A DNA stretch of 16,235 nucleotides. It comes from CAZHFA01 sp964534945. GTDB taxonomy: Bacteria > Bdellovibrionota_C > UBA2361 > CAKMMH01. Position numbers and translations under genes: made by a program. Shown here in pieces: positions 7,219-14,362 of the stretch; position 1 is the first letter of the stretch; each line of letters begins with the position of its first letter. The notes beneath the pieces were generated by a model. That model had not been told where the DNA came from. It did no database searches and saw nothing but the letters and a program-made list of their open reading frames with translations. The DNA lies in the NCBI GenBank assembly GCA_964534945.1, contig CAZHSB010000038.1, forward strand, positions 1 to 16,235. The letters run 5' to 3'.

Positions 7219-8246
7219 ATGAGATATTTAGATTCATGTGCGATAAGTGGTGATATGGTTCAGCTTGATATCTTTAATGAAGATTCTTTCGCTGAAACTT
7301 TTTCGGAATTAATTACTACATGTGTTACTGAAAAACATAATGGTATAAAGAATCCGTATATTTGTTCTCCAATGAATTACATAGGAGGTAAGTTTAAATT
7401 ATTACCTCAAATAATGCCATTGTTTCCAAGGAAGATAAAAACTTTTGTGGATTTGTTTTGTGGTGGTTGTAATGTTGGAATAAATGTATCTGCTGAAAAG
7501 ATAGTTTTCAATGATAATATATCATACTTGATTGATTTGTATAACGTTTTTCAACGATGTCAAATAAAAGATATATTAGAGCATATTCAAGGACGAATTG
7601 CTGAATATAAATTATCGCTTACAAATGAATGTGGCTATAAAGAGCTAAGGAAATTATATAATGAACAACGTGATTCAATTGATCTCTTTGTCCTAGTTGC
7701 ATATTCTTTCAACCATCAAATTCGCTTTAATAATTCCCATGAGTTTAATAATCCCTTTGGTAAGAAAAGAAGTTGTTACAATGCTAGAATAAAGGAAAAT
7801 TTAGTGTCGTTTGTAGACCAATTGCAAAAGAAAAATGTTTCTTTTTGCTGTAATAATTTTGACTCATTTAATTTTTCAAAATTATCACAAGATGATTTCG
7901 TTTATTGTGATCCTCCATATTTAATAACTACTGGAACCTATAATGATGGAAAACGTGGTTTTACAGGGTGGGGTGAGGTTGAAGAAAAAAACTTTTATCT
8001 ATTTTAGATTATGTTAATCAGAGAAAAATAAAATTTGCGTTATCTAATGTCTTGGAGCATAGGGGAAAGAAAAATAATTTACTTTTAAACTGGATTGCTG
8101 ACAATAAATACTATTTAAGTCATTTCAAAATGAATTATGCCAATTCAAACTATCATGCAATAAATAACGAAAATCAGAGGACTGATGAAGTTTTAATAAC
8201 AAATTATGATCCAAAAGATTTAACAACTTATTTGGAATTGGCATAA
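7219..8246 (+). pseudogene. D12-class DNA adenine methyltransferase (first), frame broken at A7 tract
   Basis: N6-adenine DNA methyltransferase of the MT-A70-unrelated D12 (Dam/DpnM/M.FokI) class, presumably protecting the site cut by the downstream enzyme. Frame 7219-8007 carries motif X, YIGGK (54-58); the SAM-binding motif I, FVDLFCGGCNVG (76-87); and catalytic motif IV, DPPY (231-234). It stops at a TAG (8005-8007) after WGEVEEKNFYLF. The family continuation resumes in the -1 frame: LDYVNQRKIKFALSNVLEHRGKKN (from 8004) through EVLITNYD, ending at TAA 8244-8246. The break sits at GAAGAAAAAAAC, where the zero frame reads A AAA AAC (7986-7992). One extra A, or a -1 ribosomal slip, restores about 342 residues. 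It may therefore be a pseudogene, a phase-variable gene or a programmed-frameshift gene. The start is uncertain: ATG 7219 lacks a clear ribosome site, and ATG 7255 is an alternative. The stop overlaps the next start as TAATG. Confidence 0.85.
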
Positions 8247-9310
8247 TGAGATATATTGGCAACAAAGAAAACATAATTGAAAAGATATATAATATTTTGA
8301 GAATAAATAATATTGAAGGAGATTCTTTTTTTGATTTTTTTTCTGGCACTACTAGCGTTGCAAAATTTTTTAAGAAATTGGGTTATAAAATTTTTTCCTC
8401 AGACTTAATGTATATGTCTTTTTGTTTACAGAAAGCGTATATCGAAAATAATACTGTTCCTACTTTTTAAAAATTACTTTCTGTATTGCAATATAAGAAT
8501 TTATGGTGTGTGCCATGTTCTCCGCTTGATACAGTCGTCGAGTTCTTGAATAATATAGATTATCAACAAGGGTTCATATATAACAACTATACTCCCGATG
8601 GAACATATGATTTGCCACACAAAAGAATGTATTTTAGTAGTGAAAATGGAAAAGCAATTGATGCGATTAGGCAAAAGATTGAAGAATGGAAACTTAAAAA
8701 TTTATTATCTGAGTCTGAATATTACATTCTTCTTGCATGCTTAATTGAAACAGTTTCGTTTTATGCGAACGTGGCAGGAGTATATGCTGCTTTTCATAAG
8801 AAATGGGACCCAAGAGCTTTAAAAAAACTTGAGCTAAGGACAATTCAAATATTGGATAACAAGAAAAAAAACATTGTGTATAATGTTAATAGTATGGATC
8901 TATTACCCAAAATAGATGTCGATATTTTATATTTAGATCCTCCATATAATGAAAGACAATATTCGCCTAATTATCATTTAATAGAGACAATTGCAAGATA
9001 CGATAACCCAAAAATTAAGGGTATTACAGGGATACGTGAATATGAAAATCAAAAATCAAGTTTTTGTAATGTAAAAACTGCAATTCGGGATTTGAATATT
9101 ATCGCGGGCACTGCTAAATATAATCATCTAGTTTTGAGTTACAATTCAGAAGGTATAATGAAGCAAGATGATATAATGAGTGCATTGAAAAAATATGGCG
9201 AAGTAAGGCTTGAACAATTTGAATATTCACGTTTTAAAAGTAATAATGGTGGTTTGGCAAAAATAAAGAAAAAAGTGTTTGAACAAGTATATATTTTAAC
9301 GAAAAAATGA
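8246..9310 (+). pseudogene. D12-class DNA adenine methyltransferase (second, M.FokI N-half-like), in-frame stop
   Basis: A second adenine methyltransferase. From memory of the family, its layout resembles the N-terminal half of M.FokI: it starts MRYIGNK, motif I is FFDFFSGTTSVAKFF (28-42), the middle region has HKRMYFSSENGKAID, and motif IV is DILYLDPPYNERQY (DPPY at 231-234). The reading frame is continuous over 354 codons except for one TAA at codon 75 (8468-8470), between ...NNTVPTF and KLLSVLQY. A single base change would restore a sense codon (for example AAA, Lys). As written, motif I and motif IV are on separate fragments (8246-8470 and 8486-9310), so activity is doubtful unless the stop is read through or the halves reassemble. 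Two D12 enzymes in one cassette suggest an asymmetric recognition site with one enzyme per strand. The gene overlaps the next by ATGA (9307-9310). Confidence 0.85.
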
Positions 9311-10374
9311 TAGAAAAAAAGAATAATATTTGGATATTAACAGAAGAACGCCCTAAAAAAGAAGCGCTTGAGATAATCTTTTCATATTTTGCGAAAGATT
9401 ATAAATGTGGTTTCTTTGGAGATAGCTTAAGAATACTACCAATATTAGATGAGAGCAAATGTTTTAATTTTGTTTATGAGGTCATTGGATTTAATTGTGC
9501 AAAGGTAAAACGAGTTTTCATAAAAATGATTTCGGGGACTTCTAGTTTTGTTGATTTTTTAATATTTTATCAAGAGAATCAACCTAATTTTATTGACTAA
9601 AATGGAAGAGAAAATTCAAATTTCTGGAAGGTTATTGAAAAATAATACATTATCTCATGATCCAAATATTGGTGCGTTAAGTATGATTTCAGCTGTTTTG
9701 CGCCAGCTTGGTTGGAAAAAAAATATTGAAATAACAAGACATGGTTTATCTCAGGGGAATGTCGGGAAAAAAATAAATTTGTGCAAATTGCTAATAAGTT
9801 AAATATAAATTTGCAGGGATTGGAAGTTTTATACACAATTTTCCCTAAAAGTTATTGGCACTATGAAAAAAAGGGTGAAAAATTAGGAACTATTTTTATA
9901 CACATTGTGGTTGAAAATTTTACGGAAAGTTATTCTGTTTTTGAAAATCATGCTGGTTGTGAAAAAGGATATTTTAAAACCTCTTGTGGGGAATATATTC
10001 CTCTTGAAAAATATACAGATCGTGAAGCATACAAATTGGGAAATAAAGATCGAATAGTTTATATTCCAGATTTAGTTTTGATTGATATAAAGGAGAATGA
10101 AGCAATTACCATTGAAGGGAAGAAATATGAATTTCAGAAAAATGGAATTGATGAATTAAAAAATTATGATGCCTTTGATGAAATTTATTTAAAAAGATAT
10201 TATCAACAATATAAGATTATAAGGACAGTTGTGTTATATGGTAGCCAAGAAGAAAAGATCGCGGAAATTCAGGTTGGTTTTCTTTTAAATGAAAATGGCA
10301 AGCTAATTCTTGGAATAAGAGCGCCTAAATTATTTAAAAGGGCAATTAATAATTTATTAAATTTTTGGAATTAA
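9307..10374 (+). pseudogene. Presumed Type II restriction endonuclease, two frame breaks
   Basis: Third gene of the cassette, about 356 codons if repaired. I do not recognise the exact family; the role is inferred from position after two methyltransferases and from a PD-(D/E)XK-like pattern. Frame 1 runs to TAA 9598-9600 and contains GTSSFVDFLIFYQ, with Asp83 as candidate catalytic residue. The continuation lies in frame 2 (ACT AAA ATG from 9596), so the sequence reads NFI-G-[ACT AAA]. Restoring two bases after G9595 can give E-T-K at 97-99, an ExK motif 14 residues after Asp83. The second break is in a 7-A tract (9767-9773): frame 2 reads GNVGKKINL and stops, while frame 1 continues as NKFVQIANKLNINLQGL to the end. 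One extra A would join them. The C-terminal part (9781-10374) is rich in charged and aromatic residues, with ENHAGCEKGYF and IEGKKYEF. As written the enzyme should be inactive. Confidence 0.6.
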
Positions 10375-10430
10375 ATTCTTGATTTAATCAAAGTTTTTAG
10401 CATAAAAAAGCATTTATAGCTCTTAAGAAA

Positions 10431-10506
10431 AGTGTACTTATTTTAATTTTTGTTTATAATACGCTAAGTGTTTAAAAGTAAAAATTAAAGTAAGTACATT
10501 TTTTTA
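10431..10506. repeat. 21-bp inverted repeat with T tail surrounding the dnaJ promoter
   Basis: The left arm 10431-10451 (AGTGTACTTATT...) pairs with the right arm 10480-10500 along all 21 positions if two G-U wobbles are allowed (10432/10499 and 10441/10490). The 28-nt loop holds the dnaJ TATAAT box. A T run (10499-10505) follows the right arm, so RNA arriving from the upstream cassette could terminate here. RNA started at the internal promoter (near 10467) lacks the left arm and would escape. Confidence 0.65.
10455..10460 (+). promoter_or_regulatory. -10 element for dnaJ
   Basis: Perfect TATAAT, with an expected start at A10466/A10467, about 58 nt before the TTG start. No good -35 hexamer is found at 16-18 nt spacing (best TGTACT, three matches), so it may be weak or rely on an activator or another sigma factor. 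Confidence 0.5.
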
Positions 10507-10524
10507 TTGATAAGGAATGAAGTT

Positions 10525-11646
10525 TTGGCAAAGAGAGATTATTACGAAGTTTTAGGAGTTTCAAGGAGCGCGGACAAGGTTGAGATAAAAAGATCTTATA
10601 GAAGCTTGGCGTTGAAGTATCATCCAGATAAAAATCAAGGAGATAAAGAGGCAGAGGAAAAATTTAAAGAAGCTACAGAAGCATATCAAGTTTTGAGTGA
10701 TGATAATTCTCGAGCAAAGTATGATCAATATGGGCATAGCGCTTTTGAACAAGGGGCTGGTATGGGAGGCTTCGGAGATTTTTCTGGTTTTGAGGATATC
10801 TTTGGAGATATATTTAGTTCATTTTTTGGCGGGAATATGCAAGGTGGACGCTCAAGAGGAGAGTCTGGCGCTGATTTATCGTATGATTTAGATATAGAGT
10901 TTGAAGAAGCAGTTTTTGGTATCGAAAAAGAAATAAAATTAAGAAGAAGAGTCGTTTGTGATGAATGTGGTGGAACGGGCGCAGAAAAGGGATCTAAAAT
11001 AGAAACTTGTTCACAATGTCGAGGAACGGGACAAGTTAGGATTCAACAAGGTTTCTTTACTTTAAGTAGGACTTGCCCTCAGTGTAATGGTTCGGGGCAA
11101 ATTATTAAGAATAAATGTCAATCTTGTAGAGGAACAGGAAGAAAAGTAAGCGAAAATTCTCTAAAAGTGAAGGTTCCTGCAGGTATAGATGACGGACAGA
11201 GATTAAAATTAAGAGGAGAGGGAGAATCTGGAATTAATGGAGGAACTTCAGGGGATTTATATGTAAATATTAGAGTAAGAAATCATAAAATTTTCAAGAG
11301 AGAAGGGGCTGAGCTTTTTTATGAGGTTCCTGTAAATTATACTAGTTTAGTTTTGGGAGGAGATGTAGAAATTATAACTTTAGAGGGGAAAGAAATTTTA
11401 AAGATCCCAGCAGGAACCCCTGCAGATAAGGTTTTTAGATTAAAAAATAGGGGAGTCCAAGTTTTAGGAACTACGAGACGAGGAGATTTACACATAAAAA
11501 TTGTTGTTAATGTTCCAACCAATATTTCTGATAAAGAAAGAACTGCTCTAGAGGAGTTACAAAAAGTTGAACAAGAACCTCCCAAAATTTGCGATAAGCA
11601 AAACGAAAATGGCTTTTTTGATAAATTTAAAAAAATGTTTGTATAA
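10525..11646 (+). CDS. dnaJ: Chaperone protein DnaJ (type I Hsp40)
   Basis: Co-chaperone that delivers substrates to DnaK and stimulates its ATPase. From the TTG at 10525 the protein has 373 residues and begins with the near-universal (M)AKRDYYEVLGV; AAGGA at 10512-10516 lies 8 nt upstream. A TTG 18 nt further up (10507) is in frame but lacks that support. Order: J domain with HPD at 33-35, Gly/Phe region (about 72-105), then a zinc domain with four CxxCxGxG repeats (CDECGGTG from residue 145, CSQCRGTG, CPQCNGSG, CQSCRGTG), then the C-terminal substrate-binding domains with VKVPAGIDDGQRLKLRGEGE. All key residues are intact. Unusually, it is separated from dnaK by about 3.4 kb containing a broken restriction cassette. 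Confidence 0.97.
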   Translation: MAKRDYYEVLGVSRSADKVEIKRSYRSLALKYHPDKNQGDKEAEEKFKEATEAYQVLSDDNSRAKYDQYGHSAFEQGAGMGGFGDFSGFEDIFGDIFSSFFGGNMQGGRSRGESGADLSYDLDIEFEEAVFGIEKEIKLRRRVVCDECGGTGAEKGSKIETCSQCRGTGQVRIQQGFFTLSRTCPQCNGSGQIIKNKCQSCRGTGRKVSENSLKVKVPAGIDDGQRLKLRGEGESGINGGTSGDLYVNIRVRNHKIFKREGAELFYEVPVNYTSLVLGGDVEIITLEGKEILKIPAGTPADKVFRLKNRGVQVLGTTRRGDLHIKIVVNVPTNISDKERTALEELQKVEQEPPKICDKQNENGFFDKFKKMFV

Positions 11647-11675
11647 AATATATAGTTTTTTGCACTCTATTTTAT
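11643..11675. terminator. Weak AT-only hairpin between convergent genes
   Basis: ATAAAATA (11643-11650) pairs with TATTTTAT (11668-11675), 8 bp around 17 nt. It overlaps the stop codons of dnaJ and of the convergent PH-domain gene. With no GC core it would be a poor terminator. Confidence 0.3.
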
Positions 11676-12169
11676 GTGGTTGGAGATTTTTGTTGTTTAT
11701 TGCCTGTGGTTGCGCTAATTACAAGAGATGTTTTATATTTTGTTATTTCTTGATTTAGGGTTTCAACATCATCAATATTTTTCATTGTAATTTCAATTCC
11801 TGAAGTGCTTGATGTAGAAATTAATAAATCTCCATAATCCAGAATACGACCTAGAATGCTTTGATTAGTTTTTATTTCTCTTATGTCGAGATAATCAATG
11901 GTATTTCTCGTTAAATGAAAAGAAATTAATCCTTGTACTGCTGTAAGTTTATCTTTTTTAAACTCATATCGATCGTTAAAGTATCTTCTGACGCCTTCTA
12001 ATCCGCAAAAGGCAATAAAAATATAATAAATTAAATCCATGTCTATTTGAACGCCAGATAAAGAATCTGTTGTTGCAATAATGGTGTATATAATCGATCC
12101 TGGAACAGACCATGTTAAGAAAAATAAAAAGATTACTTTAAAAGATGGATGTATAACTTTAGATCTCAT
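11672..12169 (-). CDS. Bacterial PH-domain (DUF304/YdbS-like) membrane protein, copy A
   Basis: 165 residues: two hydrophobic segments (about 11-30 and 43-60), then a bacterial PH-like domain (about 62-145) with RRYFNDRYEFKKDKLTAVQGL, YLDIREIKTNQSILGRILDYGDLLIS and a final helix VETLNQEITKYK. The pattern of two membrane helices, then 'Y-F-x-x-K' and 'Q-x-I-L-G-R-x-L-x-Y-G-D', is typical of DUF304 proteins, whose function is mostly unknown. It aligns end to end with the neighbouring gene at 12214-12669, so the two are tandem duplicates. A Ser/Thr/Lys-rich tail of about 20 residues is unique to this copy. The ATG has no ribosome site; a TATTAT box lies 6 nt upstream. Confidence 0.82.
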   Translation of the reverse strand: MRSKVIHPSFKVIFLFFLTWSVPGSIIYTIIATTDSLSGVQIDMDLIYYIFIAFCGLEGVRRYFNDRYEFKKDKLTAVQGLISFHLTRNTIDYLDIREIKTNQSILGRILDYGDLLISTSSTSGIEITMKNIDDVETLNQEITKYKTSLVISATTGNKQQKSPTT

Positions 12170-12175
12170 GCACGA

Positions 12176-12181
12176 ATAATA
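12176..12181 (-). promoter_or_regulatory. -10 box immediately upstream of PH-domain copy A
   Basis: On the minus strand TATTAT occupies 12181 down to 12176, followed by six bases (TCGTGC) and then the ATG. This spacing would put the transcription start on the A of the start codon, giving a leaderless mRNA. The -35 is weak. Confidence 0.35.
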
Positions 12182-12213
12182 ATATTATTAAAATAGTTAT
12201 GCAAGAATACTTT

Positions 12214-12669
12214 TTATAAGGGTTTTCTCTCATGAAATTGGATTATCTCTTTATTTATATTTTGGATATCGTCGACATACTTTATAACGATTTTTTTATC
12301 GGAGAAACTGGCCATAGATATAAAAATATCTCCATAATCTAACAATCGTCCTAGAATTCCTTGTTCGGCTTTTACTTCAATAATATCTCTATATTCGCAA
12401 TTGCTTTTCTCTAGATTAGGAGAAACTATTCCATGGAAAATAATCATTTTTTCTTTTTGAAAAACATATTTATGATTAAAATATCTTCTTAATGTTTCAA
12501 GTGCAATAAAAAATAATGATGTATAGTAGATCGAGAGTAATCCAATTCCCATGATGGTATCAATGCCAAGCGCTTTCAATGCTTCGTAAAGAAGAGACAA
12601 GGGAATACTTAATGATAAGAAAAAAATAGAGAGAACTTTTAACGATGGATGTATGGTTTTATTTATCAC
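12214..12669 (-). CDS. Bacterial PH-domain (DUF304/YdbS-like) membrane protein, copy B
   Basis: 151 residues, paralogous to the gene 44 bp downstream on the same strand. It shares IHPS.KV at the N-terminus, two hydrophobic segments (about 11-32 and 40-58), LRRYFNHKYVFQKEKM (about 61-76) and EVKAEQGILGRLLDYGDIFIS (about 98-118). The start is a GTG at 12669, chosen because it aligns exactly with the ATG of the paralogue. There is no ribosome site. The minus strand reads TATATAAC a few bases before the GTG, as in copy A. The family is a membrane-anchored bPH fold; partner and ligand are unknown. Confidence 0.82.
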   Translation of the reverse strand: MINKTIHPSLKVLSIFFLSLSIPLSLLYEALKALGIDTIMGIGLLSIYYTSLFFIALETLRRYFNHKYVFQKEKMIIFHGIVSPNLEKSNCEYRDIIEVKAEQGILGRLLDYGDIFISMASFSDKKIVIKYVDDIQNINKEIIQFHERKPL

Positions 12670-12767
12670 AGAGTTATATATCGTAATTTTAAAGGGAATT
12701 TTTAATTCTATTGTTAAATGTCTTGATTTATTATATATTTTAAACTGTATTTTTATTTAAGGGTGAA

Positions 12768-13787
12768 ATGTTTAGGTCAAAGACTTTTAAGATATTATTA
12801 AGTGTAGCAGTTAGTGTGGGTCTGATTTTATGGATTTATTTTGCAACCGATTGGACTCAAGTAGGAGAGGCTTTTAAAAATATTAAAGGACGGTTTTGGT
12901 ACTTAGTGCCTGCATTAGCTTTGTTCATGATCCATTATGTTTTTAGAACAATTAGGTGGAGCTATTTGCTCGGTGTAAAAACAAAATTTTGGGCTCGTTA
13001 TAATGCTATACAATTTGGAAATTTTACAACGTATATTTTGCCATTTAGAGCAGGTGAGTTCTTAAGGCCATTTTATTTATGCAAAAAAGCCGATTTGCCT
13101 TATCCAAGCACATTTATTTCTATTGTTACAGAAAGATTTTTTGATTTAGCAATGGCATTGGTTTGTTTTGCCGTAATGCTTCTTGTATTAGATAATGTTC
13201 CATCAATAATTTACGTTGGCGCTTGGTCACTGTCAGGATTGGCAGTTTTTATTTTCTTGTTTATTATTCTTGCAATTTTTTATAGTAAAATTTTATTTTG
13301 GTTTCTTGATAAAATTAAGAATATTTGTCCGCAACATATATTTAAGAAATTACATACAATTTTAATAAGTTTAATTGATGGTGTGAAACCATTAAAAAAT
13401 GTTAAAAATTTTATGATGACAACGATATTAACAGTGGTTGTATGGCTATCTACAGTTGCTTTTTATTATGCTTTTTTATTTTTATTTTTTGATGAACCGT
13501 CTTTATCTTTAGCATTAGCAATCGTTGTTTGTATAGCATTTGCTGTAGCAGTGCCAAGTGCGCCTGGCTTTGTTGGAGTGTTTCAAACAGGCTGTGTTAT
13601 GGCGTTTGCATTATGTGGCGAGTCTAAAGATTTAGCTGTGGCATATTCGATAATTTCTCATATAAGTCATTATATTATTTTTATGATTTATGGAGGAGTC
13701 CTCTTACTTGTAAGCGGAGTGAAGCTTGGCGATAAAAAAGAAGCCGAAAAAGAAGCAGAGTCTGAGCTTGAGATAGAAAATTTGTAA
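12768..13787 (+). CDS. Lysylphosphatidylglycerol synthase TM region/UPF0104 family membrane protein
   Basis: Polytopic inner-membrane protein of 339 residues with about seven or eight hydrophobic segments. It matches the transmembrane (flippase-like) region of MprF/AglD proteins. Visible signatures: RTIRWSYLLG (about 60-69), FGNFTTYILPFRAGEFLRPFYL (about 83-104) and VPSAPGFVGVFQ (about 261-272), the conserved segments of this family. The cytosolic lysyl-transferase domain of full MprF is absent, so it should not aminoacylate lipid alone. Members may translocate lipids or act in glycolipid pathways; the substrate here is unknown. The tail is highly charged (KKEAEKEAESELEIE). AAGGGTG precedes the ATG. 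It is convergent with the RmlC-like gene. Confidence 0.85.
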   Translation: MFRSKTFKILLSVAVSVGLILWIYFATDWTQVGEAFKNIKGRFWYLVPALALFMIHYVFRTIRWSYLLGVKTKFWARYNAIQFGNFTTYILPFRAGEFLRPFYLCKKADLPYPSTFISIVTERFFDLAMALVCFAVMLLVLDNVPSIIYVGAWSLSGLAVFIFLFIILAIFYSKILFWFLDKIKNICPQHIFKKLHTILISLIDGVKPLKNVKNFMMTTILTVVVWLSTVAFYYAFLFLFFDEPSLSLALAIVVCIAFAVAVPSAPGFVGVFQTGCVMAFALCGESKDLAVAYSIISHISHYIIFMIYGGVLLLVSGVKLGDKKEAEKEAESELEIENL

Positions 13788-13822
13788 GTTTATAAAAATA
13801 AATTAAAAGTTTTTAGTTTATA

Positions 13823-14362
13823 TTAAAGCTTTATCTTTTTTCTTTCTGCTGTTGGTATAAATCTTTTCGTATCATTTGGAACAACAATAACATTTTCTCC
13901 CCAATCGTGTTCTAATGGTCCTGCATTATATGGATATCTTCCTTCATCATTTGGATTATAAGTTTCTGATGTGATATAAAAAAGATCTGCGTTATCACTT
14001 AAAACTTTACAAGAATGCAAAACACCCTGAGGAATTCTTATACAAACTGTGTGCGCCTCTGGATATACAGCACTGTCACCTGTCATAATAATTTGTTTTG
14101 TTTTATATGTAGGACTTTCTTCTCTGTTATCATATAGAACAACTTGCACTAATCCTGTAGGAATATACCAAAAATCAAACTGTACATGATGATAGTGCCA
14201 AGCTTTCACGGTATTTTTAACCATTTTACTATGTGACCATTGGGCAAACTTTGCACCTTGAAAAATATCTTCAGTGCCTCTAACTATTTCTCTAAAAAAA
14301 CCTCTATCATCTCCATGGCTTATTAAGTCTTTAATTATTACATCAAAAATTTTAGATTCCAT
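13823..14362 (-). CDS. RmlC-like cupin (dTDP-4-dehydrorhamnose 3,5-epimerase family)
   Basis: Small cupin enzyme of 179 residues related to dTDP-4-keto-6-deoxyhexose 3,5-epimerases of surface-sugar synthesis. Features: DDRGFFREI (about 18-26), SHSKMVKNTVKAWHYHHVQFDFWYIPTG (about 43-70; the AWHYHH histidine matches the RmlC catalytic-base position), then VCIRIPQGVLHSCKVLSD and LFYITSETYNPNDEGRYPYN. The glycine-rich 'RGLHYQ' motif is replaced by KAWHYH, as in divergent epimerase-like proteins, so the exact sugar is uncertain. No other rml genes are present. It overlaps the 3' end of the sua5-like gene by 11 bp, with AAGGAT upstream, implying co-transcription. Confidence 0.75.
   Translation of the reverse strand: MESKIFDVIIKDLISHGDDRGFFREIVRGTEDIFQGAKFAQWSHSKMVKNTVKAWHYHHVQFDFWYIPTGLVQVVLYDNREESPTYKTKQIIMTGDSAVYPEAHTVCIRIPQGVLHSCKVLSDNADLFYITSETYNPNDEGRYPYNAGPLEHDWGENVIVVPNDTKRFIPTAERKKIKL

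Noticed and set aside
9593..9802. Separate small protein started by TTG at 9593
   Set aside because: Its sequence connects the two flanking endonuclease segments, so it is better read as the middle part of one broken gene.
10379..10391. TTGATTTAATCAA palindrome after the endonuclease stop, similar to TTAGTTTAACTAA upstream of ftsZ
   Set aside because: The stem is short and AT-only with a weak T tail, and the resemblance between the two is at chance level for this base composition.
7120..10430. Search for flanking direct repeats or an insertion sequence around the restriction cassette
   Set aside because: No convincing direct repeat, inverted terminal repeat or transposase was seen by eye on either side.
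10507..10524. Upstream TTG as the dnaJ start
   Set aside because: It adds six residues not seen in DnaJ; the TTG at 10525 has AAGGA at ideal spacing and the standard AKRDYYEVLGV start.
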